NCBI GenBank assembly: GCA_025454635.1
Contig: JALOOB010000003.1
Coordinates: 1-40,894 of the forward strand
Length of the DNA stretch: 40,894 nt
DNA from: Anaerolineae bacterium
GTDB taxonomy: Bacteria; Chloroflexota; Anaerolineae; CG2-30-64-16
Direction of reading: 5' to 3'
Shown here: in pieces, positions 1-7,786 of the stretch
Layout of the letters: each line of letters opens with the position of its first letter
Numbering within the stretch: the stretch's first letter is position 1
The notes under the pieces: generated by a model
Database searches by the model: none
What the model saw: only the letters and a program-made list of their open reading frames with translations
Told to the model about the DNA's origin: nothing
Translations under genes and position numbers: made by a program

Positions 1-531
1 GACTTCCTGCAGCTCCTGCTTGGCCTCTTCCGCGCCCGCCACATCGGCGAACGTCACGGTCGGCTTGTCGCCCGTGAACACCCGCGCCCGGCTCTTGCCG
101 AAGGACATGGCCTGGCTGTTCGACCCCTGCGCTTGGCGCAGGATCATCAGGAACAGGCCGCCGATCAGGATGAGCGGAAGCACGGTGCCGAGGATAGTCA
201 GCCAGCCCGACATATCACTCGGCGGCGCCACCTTCAACTCGACCACGGTCAACTGCTCCGGCGTCACCCCCAGGCGCGCCAGCGAAGTCGTGAGGTTGAC
301 GCCCTCTTCCTTCTGCGAAACGAAAACCGTCTTGTCTTTGAGTTGGACAGTCAACTGGTCGCCCGCAACCACAATCCGGTTGACCTGCCCATCACTGATC
401 AGGCCCGCGACTTCGGTCAGGCTCCGATCCTCCGGCCGGTCCGCCGACTGGGAGGCGCTATAGAAAAGGACGGCCACGGCGACAACGATGAGGATGTACA
501 CCAGGCCGTTTTTACGCCAGTTTGCATTCAC
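1..531 (-). CDS. ftsH: ATP-dependent zinc metalloprotease FtsH, N-terminal part (runs off the window)
   Basis: FtsH is a membrane-anchored AAA protease that degrades damaged or regulatory proteins. Only the first 177 codons are present. I see an N-terminal membrane helix at about residues 9-25, a short extracytoplasmic domain, a second helix at about 113-134, and then the typical entry into the AAA module (VTFADVAGAEEAKQEL). The Walker A motif and HExxH site lie outside the window. The start is GTG at 531-529, with a GGAGG ribosome site about 9 bases upstream; there is no closer ATG. It is transcribed divergently from the metal operon. The identity is clear from the VTFADVAG segment; the exact start is less certain. 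Confidence 0.9.
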   Translation of the reverse strand, partial: MNANWRKNGLVYILIVVAVAVLFYSASQSADRPEDRSLTEVAGLISDGQVNRIVVAGDQLTVQLKDKTVFVSQKEEGVNLTTSLARLGVTPEQLTVVELKVAPPSDMSGWLTILGTVLPLILIGGLFLMILRQAQGSNSQAMSFGKSRARVFTGDKPTVTFADVAGAEEAKQELQEV

Positions 532-612
532 AATGGGAATCCTCCATAGGGGCAGCGGGCCGGAACTGAATAGCGCCGTACGTCGGGAGCGCTGCCCGAA
601 ACCTCACTTGAC

Positions 613-621
613 ATTATACCA
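613..621 (-). promoter_or_regulatory. Extended -10 promoter for ftsH
   Basis: On the minus strand this reads TGGTATAAT, a perfect -10 hexamer with the upstream TG of an extended -10 promoter. No good -35 hexamer is seen 16-18 bases upstream, as often holds for extended -10 promoters. It lies about 80 bases before the ftsH start. Confidence 0.55.
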
Positions 622-678
622 GACTCGTCTCATTGACGCTAGGCGTCTTGCTTACAGTGCCGACGCGTACGGAATAAT

Positions 679-730
679 GTAGGAGCGCCTACTGATAATT
701 ATTAGGCTCTCCTAAATAATTGATTTAGGA
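679..730. promoter_or_regulatory. Probable DtxR/MntR-family operator array
   Basis: Three TAGG-type half sites recur at about 23-base spacing just before the DtxR-family gene. TAGGAGCGCCTA at 680-691 is an imperfect dyad, TTAGGCTCTCCTAA at 702-715 is a perfect 5-4-5 dyad, and TTTAGGA lies at 724-730. TTAGG/CCTAA half sites are known for IdeR/DtxR family repressors. Autoregulation of the metal operon is therefore likely. Confidence 0.55.
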
Positions 731-738
731 TGAGCATT

Positions 739-1422
739 ATGGCGAATAAGACCATCGAAGACTATCTAAAAGCGATTTATCAGGTGGACGTCGATCAGGA
801 CGGCGCGGGCACGACCGAGCTCGCCGAACGGCTCGGCATTGCGCCTGCGTCTGTAACGGGCATGCTGAAGAAGCTGGCCGCGCAGGATCTGGTGACCTAC
901 ACGCGTTACCAGGGAGTCGGGTTGACCAACGCGGGCCGCGCCATCGCCCTCGACGTGCTGCGACGCCACCGTCTGGCCGAGCGCTACCTCGCGGACGTAC
1001 TCGGTCTGCCGTGGGATCGCGTCCACGACGAGGCCGAAGAATGGGAGCACGTCCTCTCGGATGACGTCGCGGCGCGGATGGACGCAGCGCTCGGCTGGCC
1101 GTCGACCGACCCGCACGGCGAGCCCATTCCCAGCGCGCGCGGCGACGTGCCCCCGCTTGCGGACACCCCGCTCGCCCGGCTGCGCCCGCGGCACACCGCG
1201 CGGGTGGCGCGCGTCAGCAGCGAGGATGCCGAATTCCTACGCTACCTTGGCAGCATGGGCATTTATCCCCACGTCGCGCTGACGGTCCTCACAATCGCGC
1301 CATTCGGCGGTCCGCTGACCATCGAGGTCTCTGGGCAGTGCCATGCCATCGGGCAGGGCGTGGCCGAACGGATCTTCGTAGTCGACATTTCGCCGCTTCC
1401 GGCAGCGGAGGAACCCGCATGA
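739..1422 (+). CDS. DtxR/MntR-family metal-dependent transcriptional regulator
   Basis: A cytoplasmic repressor of metal uptake that binds DNA when loaded with Mn or Fe. The N-terminal winged helix spans about residues 5-60 (IEDYLKAIYQ, then ELAERLGIAPASVTGMLKKL). The metal-binding and dimerisation domain follows, with RRHRLAERYL, HDEAEEWEH and DPHGEPIP, which are typical family segments. The C-terminal ~75 residues look like the SH3/FeoA-like domain of the longer family members. I prefer ATG 739 because AGGA lies 8 bases upstream; ATG 730 in the same frame is the alternative and would add three residues. Its stop overlaps the next gene start by 4 bases, so it heads the metal-uptake operon. 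Whether it senses Mn or Fe cannot be decided from sequence alone. Confidence 0.9.
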   Translation: MANKTIEDYLKAIYQVDVDQDGAGTTELAERLGIAPASVTGMLKKLAAQDLVTYTRYQGVGLTNAGRAIALDVLRRHRLAERYLADVLGLPWDRVHDEAEEWEHVLSDDVAARMDAALGWPSTDPHGEPIPSARGDVPPLADTPLARLRPRHTARVARVSSEDAEFLRYLGSMGIYPHVALTVLTIAPFGGPLTIEVSGQCHAIGQGVAERIFVVDISPLPAAEEPA

Positions 1423-2387
1423 AACGGAGCAATCGCCTCCCACTCTTGTTGCTGGTGGCGCTGGCATTGCTTGTCGCCGGCTGCGCGGCGCCCGCCGCGG
1501 CGTTGCCCGACGATCTCGCAGCCCGGCCAATTCGCGTGGTGACGACGGTCGGCATGGTGAGCGACGTCGTTCGCAATGTGGGCGGCGACCGCGTCGAAGT
1601 CCGCGCCCTCATGGGTCCGGGCATCGACCCGCACCAGTATAAGGCCAGCGAAGGCGATGTGCTCCGACTCGGCACCGCGGACATCGTCTTTTACAGCGGG
1701 CTCCACCTCGAGGCGAAAGTCGGCGAAGTGCTCGAGCGGATGGGCGACCGGATCAGGACGAAGGCCGTCACCGACGACATCGACCGCGCGTCGCTGCTCA
1801 AGCCGGCAGAATTCGAGGGTCAGTACGACCCGCACGTCTGGTTCGACGTTTCGCTCTGGGCGCAAACCGTCGACACCGTGCGCGACGCTTTAATCGAGCT
1901 TGACCCCCCGAGCGCGGACTACTACCGCGCCAACGCAGAGCGCTACCGCTCTGAACTGGAAGACCTGCACGAGTACGTCCGGCAGCAGGCGGCGCGCATC
2001 CCCGAGGATCAGCGCGTGCTCGTCACCGCGCACGATGCCTTCAACTACTTTGGCCGGGCCTACGGGTTCGAGGTGCGCGGCCTCCAGGGCATCAGCACTG
2101 CGGCCGAAGCCGGCACGTCCGACGTGCGCCAGCTTGCCGACTTCCTCGCGCAGCGCCAGATACGCGCGGTTTTTATCGAGTCATCCGTGCCCGTCCGCAA
2201 CGTTGAGGCCGTGCAGGCTGCGGTGCGCTCGCGCGGATGGGACATCGCCATCGGCGGCGAGCTATTCTCGGATGCGATGGGCAGCGAAGGCACGCCCGAA
2301 GGGACTTATATGGGCATGGTGCGCCACAACATCGACACGATTGTGAACGCATTGCTGGGCGAACAAGCGAACGTGGGTGAAGAATGA
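1419..2387 (+). CDS. TroA/MntA-type metal-binding lipoprotein of an ABC transporter
   Basis: Surface lipoprotein that captures Mn, Zn or Fe for the ABC importer encoded next to it. It has an N-terminal signal with lipobox LVAGC (Cys21). The cluster A-I ligand positions are all visible: His in DPHQYK, His in DPHVWFDV, Glu in GISTAAEAG and Asp in GELFSDAMG, followed by the family ending [14 protein letters not shown]. There is no His-rich loop of the kind seen in ZnuA, so Mn (or Fe) is more likely than Zn, in line with a DtxR-family regulator. The length of 322 residues is normal. The start ATG overlaps the regulator stop (ATGA) and has GGAGGA about 7 bases upstream. An upstream in-frame extension to 1338 lies inside the regulator gene and is not used. 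Confidence 0.92.
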   Translation: MKRSNRLPLLLLVALALLVAGCAAPAAALPDDLAARPIRVVTTVGMVSDVVRNVGGDRVEVRALMGPGIDPHQYKASEGDVLRLGTADIVFYSGLHLEAKVGEVLERMGDRIRTKAVTDDIDRASLLKPAEFEGQYDPHVWFDVSLWAQTVDTVRDALIELDPPSADYYRANAERYRSELEDLHEYVRQQAARIPEDQRVLVTAHDAFNYFGRAYGFEVRGLQGISTAAEAGTSDVRQLADFLAQRQIRAVFIESSVPVRNVEAVQAAVRSRGWDIAIGGELFSDAMGSEGTPEGTYMGMVRHNIDTIVNALLGEQANVGEE

Positions 2388-3193
2388 ACGACAACAAACT
2401 GGCGATTGAAGCGACTGACTTAACGGTCGCTTATCAGGAGAAACCCGTCCTGTGGGACGTCGACCTCGAGGCCCCGGAGGGGGTGCTGATGGCCGTCGTC
2501 GGCCCGAACGGCGCGGGAAAGTCCACCTTGATGAAGACCATCCTCGGTCTGGTCCCCGCCGCCGCGGGACAGGTGCGCGTGTACGGGAAGCCCTACGAGC
2601 AGCAGCGCCATCTCGTCGGCTACGTGCCGCAGCGCGGCAGCGTGGACTGGGACTTCCCCACCGACGCGCTTGACGTGGTCACCATGGGCCTCTACCGTCG
2701 GCTCGGTTGGATGCGCCGGCCGGGCAAGGCGGAACGCGCCGCCGCGCTGGACGCGCTCGACCAGGTCGGCATGGCCGACTTCGCCGACCGGCAAATCAGC
2801 CAGCTTTCCGGTGGCCAGCAGCAGCGCGTTTTCCTGGCCCGCGCCCTCGTGCAGGATGCGCGTATTTACCTGATGGACGAGCCTTTCGCCGGCGTGGATG
2901 CCACGACCGAGCGCGCCATCATTGGTCTCCTCCGCGAGCTGCGCCGCCAGGGCAAAACGGTGCTCGTCGTCCACCACGACCTGCAAACCGTTCCCGAGTA
3001 CTTCGATTGGGTCACGTTGCTCAACGTGCGCCGCATCGCCAGCGGCCCCGTCGCTGAGGCGTTCACCGAGGACAACCTGCGCCGCGCCTATGGCGGCCGG
3101 ATCGCGTTTCTCAGAGAAAACGGGCAGCCGCCTGGCGCAGCCGACCACGAACCGCAGCTCGAGTTGTCGAGTGCCGGCGCGCTCAATCAATGA
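2384..3193 (+). CDS. Metal ABC transporter ATP-binding protein (MntB/TroB type)
   Basis: Cytoplasmic ATPase that powers the metal importer. Walker A is GPNGAGKST at residues 40-48, the signature LSGGQ at 141-145, Walker B IYLMDEP at 161-167, and the switch His lies in VVHHD. The segment [21 protein letters not shown] is characteristic of the Mn/Zn/Fe subfamily. The length of 269 residues is slightly above average because of a short tail after the ATPase fold. The start overlaps the lipoprotein stop by 4 bases, so translation is probably coupled. A 57-base gap with a small 7-bp hairpin (3207-3224) separates it from the first permease. Confidence 0.93.
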   Translation: MNDNKLAIEATDLTVAYQEKPVLWDVDLEAPEGVLMAVVGPNGAGKSTLMKTILGLVPAAAGQVRVYGKPYEQQRHLVGYVPQRGSVDWDFPTDALDVVTMGLYRRLGWMRRPGKAERAAALDALDQVGMADFADRQISQLSGGQQQRVFLARALVQDARIYLMDEPFAGVDATTERAIIGLLRELRRQGKTVLVVHHDLQTVPEYFDWVTLLNVRRIASGPVAEAFTEDNLRRAYGGRIAFLRENGQPPGAADHEPQLELSSAGALNQ

Positions 3194-3250
3194 GTTCGAT
3201 CATACGCGACCGTATTCACGGTCGGCTGCGCTGCGCCTGGAGCGAATCTG

Positions 3251-4369
3251 ATGGATGTTGTATCGATATTCCGTGACCTCTTCACCGACTATACCCTGCG
3301 CACCGTCGCGTTAGGTTCGGCCCTGCTCGGTCTGGTCAGCGGCGCGTTAGGCGTCTTTGCCGTCCTCCGCCGCCAGAGCTTGCTCGGCGACGCGATCTCG
3401 CATGCGGCCCTACCCGGCGTGGCGCTCGCCTTTCTGCTGACGGGCAGCAAGCAGCCGCTCGTGCTTGCGCTGGGCGCGATTGTGGCAGGTTGGCTCGCGA
3501 CGGTGCTCGTCCTCCAGGTCACAGGCAACACCCGCATCAAGCCCGACGCCGCGCTGGGCATTGTTCTCGCCGTCTTTTTCGGCTTTGGCCTGCTGCTGCT
3601 CACCTTCATCCAACGCCTCCCCGATGCAGCCAAGGCCGGCCTCGACAAGTTCCTCTTCGGTCAGGCCGCCACCCTGCTCGGCCGCGACCTGGTCACCATG
3701 GCCGCGCTAGGCGGTTTCGCGCTCGCCCTGGTCCTGCTCTTCTGGAAAGAGTTTAAGCTGCTCACCTTCGATCCCGACTTCGGCGCCAGCCTGGGCTACC
3801 CCACGCGCTGGCTCGAAATCCTGCTCATCACGCTCATGGTCATCGCCATCGTCGTCGGCATCCAGACGGTCGGCGTCGTGCTGATGAGCGCGATGCTCGT
3901 GGCGCCTGCGGCCGCCGCCCGCCAGTGGACCGAGAAGCTCAACGTGATGGTGTTGCTCGCCGGTCTGTTCGGCGCAAGCGTCGGGCTTGCCGGCGCGCTG
4001 GTCAGCAGCATCGTGCCGCGCTTGCCCACCGGCCCCACCGTCGTTGTCTTCATGAGCGTAGTCGTGCTCTTCTCGCTGCTCTTTGCCCCGCGCCGCGGCC
4101 TGCTCGCTCGCGCTCGGCAGCGCCGCCGGCAGAAGTGGCAGTTCGCGCAGGAGGCGCTCGCCGTCCACCTGCTCCAGCATGAAGGCCAGCCGAACGAAGC
4201 GGTCGAGTCCGACGTGTCGCACGCGGGCCGCCATATGCAGTGGACCGCGGCCTTCGCCTCCGGCGTCGTCTCCCGCGCGGAGGACAACGACCTGCTCTCG
4301 CGCCGGCACGACCAGTTGGCGTTGACCGACAAGGGCCGCGCTCTCGCCCGCGAAGCGATGGAAAGGTGA
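3251..4369 (+). CDS. Metal ABC transporter permease with C-terminal winged-helix-like tail (first copy)
   Basis: Membrane subunit of the Mn/Zn/Fe importer (ABC-3 family). It has about eight or nine membrane helices in residues 15-280, including the family signatures FAVLRRQSLLGDAISHAALPG and VGIQTVGVVLMSAMLVAPAAAARQ. The membrane part ends at LLFAPRRG. It is followed by about 90 hydrophilic residues that end in LLSRRHDQLALTDKGRALAREAMER, a pattern like the wing of DtxR/MarR winged-helix domains. Such a tail is not part of the transport fold. GGAG lies 8 bases before ATG 3251. The neighbour downstream is a paralogue with the same tail, so the channel is probably a heterodimer. Confidence 0.9.
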   Translation: MDVVSIFRDLFTDYTLRTVALGSALLGLVSGALGVFAVLRRQSLLGDAISHAALPGVALAFLLTGSKQPLVLALGAIVAGWLATVLVLQVTGNTRIKPDAALGIVLAVFFGFGLLLLTFIQRLPDAAKAGLDKFLFGQAATLLGRDLVTMAALGGFALALVLLFWKEFKLLTFDPDFGASLGYPTRWLEILLITLMVIAIVVGIQTVGVVLMSAMLVAPAAAARQWTEKLNVMVLLAGLFGASVGLAGALVSSIVPRLPTGPTVVVFMSVVVLFSLLFAPRRGLLARARQRRRQKWQFAQEALAVHLLQHEGQPNEAVESDVSHAGRHMQWTAAFASGVVSRAEDNDLLSRRHDQLALTDKGRALAREAMER

Positions 4370-4370
4370 C

Positions 4371-4456
4371 GAACCACAAAGGATCAAAGAAGCGAAGTTG
4401 CGCTAAGGTGTCTCAGAACCTTCGTGTAACTTTGGTTCTTCGGTTCTTCGTGGTTA
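4371..4456. repeat. Intergenic hairpin repeat, TTCGTGGTT family
   Basis: The 102-base gap between the two permease genes is filled by an imperfect inverted repeat. It starts GAACCACAAAG and ends TTCTTCGTGGTT. Related ends occur at 20569-20650 and 39090-39159. It separates two genes of one operon and may modulate readthrough. Confidence 0.6.
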
Positions 4457-4471
4457 GGTGAGGTTCTTATT

Positions 4472-5581
4472 ATGTTGCAAGCTCAAATTGAGATTATCCT
4501 GATTGCTTCGGTCGTCGCGGCAAGCTGCGCTCTTGTGGGCAGCTTCCTCGTGCTGCGGCGCATGGCGCTGCTCTCCGACGCCATCAGCCACGCCATTCTC
4601 TTCGGCATCGTGCTCATGTTCTTCGTCGTGGAGAGCACCACGTCGCCGCTGCTCGTGATCGCCGCCACGCTCACCGGCGTGCTGACCGTGCTCCTCGTCG
4701 AGGCGCTGACCCGGACGCAGCTTGTCAAGGAGGATGCCGCCATCGGCCTCGTCTTCCCCTTGCTCTTCTCGCTTGGCGTCATCCTCATTACGCGCTACGC
4801 GGCGAACGTCCATCTCGACGTCGACGCCGTCCTGCTCGGCGAGATCGCGTTCGCTCCGTTCAGCCGGTTCGTCGTCTTCGGCCTGGACCTTGGCCCCCAG
4901 GCCCTCTGGCTCGCGCTCGGCGTCGGCGCGCTGAACCTCATCTTTATCCTGCTGTTCTGGAAGGAGCTAAAGCTCGCCACGTTCGATGCGGGCCTCGCCG
5001 CCGCGCTCGGCTTCTCGCCCGCGCTGATCCACTACGCGCTGATGACGCTCGTCTCCGTGACTGCGGTCAGTTCATTCGAGGCCGCGGGCACCGTGCTTGT
5101 GGTTGCGCTGATGATCGCGCCCCCCGCCGCCGCCTACCTCCTGACCGACCGCCTGCCGGTCATGCTTGGCCTCTCCGTCGGCATCGGCGTTCTGTCGGCC
5201 GTCACGGGCTTCGCCCTGGCGCGCGTCCTCGACGCCTCCATCGCCGGCAGCATGGCGACCATGACCGGCGTGGCATTTCTGCTCGCGCTGCTCTTCGCGC
5301 CGCAGCGCGGTCTCGTCCGCAAGTGGACGCGCGGCCGCTCACAGCGGCGCCAGTTCGCCGGCGAAATGCTCCTCGTCCACCTCTCGCAGCACGAGGCCGA
5401 TCCCGCGCTCGCAGCCGAGGCCACGATCGAGCACATGGCGCGGCATATGCGCTGGCCCGAAGGTTTCGGGCAAGACGTGGTGAAACACCTCGCGCGCGAA
5501 GGTTTCGTGTCTCGCGTCAATGGCTCCCTCGCTTTGACCCCCCTCGGCCGCGAGGTCGCGCAGAGCGTCATGCTGCGTTAG
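4472..5581 (+). CDS. Metal ABC transporter permease with C-terminal winged-helix-like tail (second copy)
   Basis: Second membrane subunit of the importer, ABC-3 family, 369 residues. The family signatures are SFLVLRRMALLSDAISHAIL near the N-terminus and the AGTVLVVALMIAPPAAAYLL helix. About eight membrane helices end near LLFAPQRG (residue ~280). The last ~85 residues resemble a winged helix: a helical segment with HMARHMRWPEGFG, then VVKHLAREGFVSR, then NGSLALTPLGREVA. The pattern L..G.V-G-L.LT..G..A is typical of winged-helix regulators. The start ATG has GTGAGG about 8 bases upstream. It is the last gene of the metal operon. Confidence 0.9.
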   Translation: MLQAQIEIILIASVVAASCALVGSFLVLRRMALLSDAISHAILFGIVLMFFVVESTTSPLLVIAATLTGVLTVLLVEALTRTQLVKEDAAIGLVFPLLFSLGVILITRYAANVHLDVDAVLLGEIAFAPFSRFVVFGLDLGPQALWLALGVGALNLIFILLFWKELKLATFDAGLAAALGFSPALIHYALMTLVSVTAVSSFEAAGTVLVVALMIAPPAAAYLLTDRLPVMLGLSVGIGVLSAVTGFALARVLDASIAGSMATMTGVAFLLALLFAPQRGLVRKWTRGRSQRRQFAGEMLLVHLSQHEADPALAAEATIEHMARHMRWPEGFGQDVVKHLAREGFVSRVNGSLALTPLGREVAQSVMLR

Positions 5582-5598
5582 CGGAGGCGGGAGCATTC

Positions 5599-5674
5599 GC
5601 CACAGAGGTCGCAGAGCGCGCAGAGACTCAGAGCAACTCGCCCGTCTCTCTGTGCCCTCTGCGACCTCTGTGGC
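5599..5674. repeat. Intergenic palindromic repeat, CCACAGAGGTC family
   Basis: A near-perfect long hairpin. GCCACAGAGGTCGCAGAG on the left is matched by CTCTGCGACCTCTGTGGC on the right. Relatives are at 7743-7784 and 19908-19982. It follows the end of the metal operon and could act as a transcription end. Confidence 0.7.
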
Positions 5675-5736
5675 TGAACGTCGGCGCTAACTCGTCTCGT
5701 CCGCGAATTCAGAAGCGCCTGTATGACGAAAGTCAT

Positions 5737-5765
5737 TTGACACGCCCCCCTCCCTGTGCTACTCT
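5737..5765 (+). promoter_or_regulatory. Sigma-70-type promoter for the cobalamin operon
   Basis: TTGACA at 5737-5742, a 17-base spacer, and TACTCT at 5760-5765. The -35 is perfect and the -10 is weak. The predicted transcription start near 5772 is just before the riboswitch aptamer, which supports it. Confidence 0.5.
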
Positions 5766-5785
5766 AACCTTGTCATAATTGAATA

Positions 5786-5912
5786 GATTCGGTGGAGATC
5801 AGGGGAAAGTCCGGTGACCGGCGCATTGCGCCGCAGGCCGGCGCTGTCCCGCAACTGTAGGCTCGGAACTACGGTTCCAGAGCGAGCCAGAAAACCCTCC
5901 TTCGCCGGGTTC
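5786..5912 (+). ncRNA. Cobalamin riboswitch aptamer
   Basis: The core shows the B12-box-like sequence GCTGTCCCGCAACTGTAGGC at 5843-5862, preceded by GGGGAAAGTCCGGTGACCGG and followed by GAGCCAGAAAACCC. These match the conserved order of the cobalamin riboswitch (GGGAA, GGTG, GCTG-CCCGCAACTGT, GCCAGA-ACC). Boundaries are approximate. A strong intrinsic terminator lies 92 bases downstream, so the likely mechanism is B12-induced termination ahead of the uptake genes. Confidence 0.88.
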
Positions 5913-6003
5913 TCAACGACCTTCGAGGTAAAGGGAGTGTGAACCGCGTCTCTGCCGGCAGGGCCTTTTCACTGGTCGTCATCCTGGCAGATCACGCGCC
6001 GCT

Positions 6004-6036
6004 CCCCTTGCCACAGCCGGCAAGGGGTTTTTGTTT
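6004..6036 (+). terminator. Intrinsic terminator forming the riboswitch expression platform
   Basis: A perfect 9-bp stem, CCCCTTGCC (6004-6012) and GGCAAGGGG (6019-6027), with a 6-base loop, followed by TTTTTGTTTT. It lies between the aptamer and the first gene. It also argues that translation starts at 6080 and not at the upstream GTG at 5939. Confidence 0.85.
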
Positions 6037-6079
6037 TCCAGCCCCTGCGCGCTGTAACCCTATTATCGGGGACACACCG

Positions 6080-7099
6080 ATGCCCAATACGCGCAGATTC
6101 ACAGTCGCACTCCTGGTCGCCCTTTTGTTGACGGCGATAGCTTTGTCGCCGGCTGCTGCGGCCGATCCGGTCCAGACCGCGGTGCAGAAGGCCGTCCAGT
6201 GGCTCCATACCCAGCAGCTTAACGATGGCGGCTTTGGCAGCCCCGGCAGCGCCAAGTCGAACGCGGCGGTCACGTCCGACGTCGTCTACGCCCTCGCCCT
6301 CGCCGGCGAAAACGTCGACGGGCCCGAGTGGTCGAAGGGCGGCGTCAGCGCCCTGGATGCGCTCGCGAACCTGACCCCCGGCTATGCCGGCGCCGACGCA
6401 GGGCAGGCCGGCAAGATCGCGCGCGCAGTCGCGGCCGCCGGCGCCGATCCCCGCTCCTTCGGCGGCATGGACGTCCTGGCCGTCATTGAGGGGGCGTACG
6501 ATCCGGCAACGGGCAAGTATCACCCCAACTTCCTGTTCCGCCACGCGCTGGCGATGGAAGGCTTACGTGTTTCGGGTGAGCCCGTTCCCGCGCAGGCATA
6601 CGCGGCGCTGTCCGCAGGCCAACTCGCCGGCGGTGGCTGGGCATGGGTGTTCCCGAGCCCGAACACAACGCCCGTGGCGGACGCAGACACCACCGGCCGC
6701 GCCTTGCAAACGCTGGCCGCAGCTTCGCAGGGGGCGTGCAACACCGACTTCATCGCCGGTGCGGCCTATCTCGCCCGGACCCAGCGCGAAGATGCTGCGT
6801 GGGCCGACCTGCCGACGAAGAGTGTCAGCAACTCGAATTCGACCGCGCTGGCCGTTGGCGGGCTGCGCGCCATCGGCCGCAATCCCGAAACAGCGCCTTT
6901 CGTGAAGGGCGGGCGCACCGCCCTCCAGGCGCTCCTCTCCTTCCAGGAGCCAGGCGGCGCCTTCGTCTACATAGCGGAACCCGGCAAGGAGGAGTTGCGC
7001 ATCACCGCCACCAGTGATGCGCTCCTGGGTCTACTCCAGCCGTTGGGAACTGCCGGCCCGTGTCCGGCCACGTATCTGCCGCTGCTCCTTGCGCGCTAA
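6080..7099 (+). CDS. Secreted prenyltransferase/squalene-oxidase-repeat (alpha/alpha barrel) protein, intrinsic-factor alpha-domain-like
   Basis: 339 residues with a clear signal peptide (hydrophobic stretch LLVALLLTAIALSPAAAA), so it acts outside the membrane. The mature part has repeats of the alpha/alpha-toroid fold: AVQWLHTQQLNDGGFG, then DADTTGRALQTLAAA, then AYLARTQ, then SNSNSTALAVGGLRAIG, then ALLSFQEPGGAF, then TATSDALLGLL. This is the fold of terpene cyclases and prenyltransferases, and also of the alpha domain of intrinsic factor and transcobalamin. No DxDD or other cyclase acid motif was seen. Position directly behind a cobalamin riboswitch and before DUF4430 and ECF genes suggests it binds cobalamin or a relative. 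The binding role is an inference. Start ATG 6080 is chosen because the frame upstream overlaps the riboswitch terminator. Confidence 0.82.
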   Translation: MPNTRRFTVALLVALLLTAIALSPAAAADPVQTAVQKAVQWLHTQQLNDGGFGSPGSAKSNAAVTSDVVYALALAGENVDGPEWSKGGVSALDALANLTPGYAGADAGQAGKIARAVAAAGADPRSFGGMDVLAVIEGAYDPATGKYHPNFLFRHALAMEGLRVSGEPVPAQAYAALSAGQLAGGGWAWVFPSPNTTPVADADTTGRALQTLAAASQGACNTDFIAGAAYLARTQREDAAWADLPTKSVSNSNSTALAVGGLRAIGRNPETAPFVKGGRTALQALLSFQEPGGAFVYIAEPGKEELRITATSDALLGLLQPLGTAGPCPATYLPLLLAR

Positions 7100-7119
7100 T
7101 TCTTTAGGAGGAACCAACC

Positions 7120-7698
7120 ATGTCTCGTCGCTCTCTTATCGTCCTTCTTGCTGTCGCTGCGCTGCTCGCGCTCACCGCGACCGCCGCGTTCGCCCAAACC
7201 GGCGGAACCAAGCAGGTCGGCCTTGTCGTCACTTTCCCGGACGGCAAGACCCACACAGAGGTCGTGACCGTCCCCGCGGCCGCCACCGCCATCGACGCGC
7301 TTCGCGCCGCCAAGCTTACGGTGGTCACAAATGAAGGCTCGTTTGGGACCTCGCTCTGCAAGGTCAACGAGACCGGCTGCCCCGCGGACGACTGCTTCTG
7401 CGACCCGGCGAAGTTCTGGGCCTACTATCACCTGACCGGCAGCGCCTGGACCAGCGCGGCCGAAGGCGTCGGCGCATTCGTGCCCGCGAACGGGGCTGTC
7501 GAGGGCTTTGCCTGGAGCGGCTTCGACGACACCTTCAACCCGACGGTCCAGCCGCCCGTGTACACCTTCGAGCAACTGGTCTCGATGCAGAACCCGCCCG
7601 TGCCGATTCCCGAGCCCGCGACCCTGCTGCTGCTCGGCGGCGGCGTCGCTGCCCTCGCCGGTTGGGCGCGTCGCAAGCGCGGTCAGAAAGCGGCATAA
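7120..7698 (+). CDS. Secreted DUF4430-like protein with PEP-CTERM-like anchor
   Basis: 192 residues with a signal peptide (LIVLLAVAALLALTATAAFA). The mature domain resembles DUF4430, the family related to the beta domain of intrinsic factor/transcobalamin: VVTFPDGKTHTEVVTV, then AIDALRAAKL, then FWAYYHLTGSAW and a final GAVEGFAW. It carries the Cys-rich motif GCPADDCFC, which is repeated in the next gene. The C-terminus reads IPEPATLLLLGGGVAAL, a helix, then ARRKR, which is the layout of a PEP-CTERM sorting signal. AGGAGG lies 7 bases before ATG. With the preceding barrel protein it could form a two-part cobalamin binder. The DUF4430 assignment is by eye from sequence pattern and context. Confidence 0.8.
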   Translation: MSRRSLIVLLAVAALLALTATAAFAQTGGTKQVGLVVTFPDGKTHTEVVTVPAAATAIDALRAAKLTVVTNEGSFGTSLCKVNETGCPADDCFCDPAKFWAYYHLTGSAWTSAAEGVGAFVPANGAVEGFAWSGFDDTFNPTVQPPVYTFEQLVSMQNPPVPIPEPATLLLLGGGVAALAGWARRKRGQKAA

Positions 7699-7742
7699 AA
7701 GCCGCATAGCCGTTTGCCCGTCGCGCGTTGAATGCGAATTTG

Positions 7743-7784
7743 CGACAGAGGTCTCTCTGAGTTCTCGGAGACCTCTGTGGCAAG
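7743..7784. repeat. Palindromic repeat, CCACAGAGGTC family, next to a start codon
   Basis: Perfect 11-bp arms ACAGAGGTCTC (7745-7755) and GAGACCTCTGT (7768-7778), ending TGTGGCAAGCA, as in the copy at 19908-19982. It lies in the 88-base gap between the two DUF4430-like genes and ends 2 bases before the ATG at 7787, so it may affect translation of that gene. Confidence 0.65.
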
Positions 7785-7786
7785 CA

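Noticed and set aside
3207-3224. Small 7-bp hairpin between ABC ATPase and first permease as a terminator
   Set aside because: No T run and located within an operon; not enough to call a site.
5939-6079. In-frame GTG start for the barrel protein at 5939
   Set aside because: This part overlaps the riboswitch downstream region and the intrinsic terminator; the signal peptide begins at ATG 6080.
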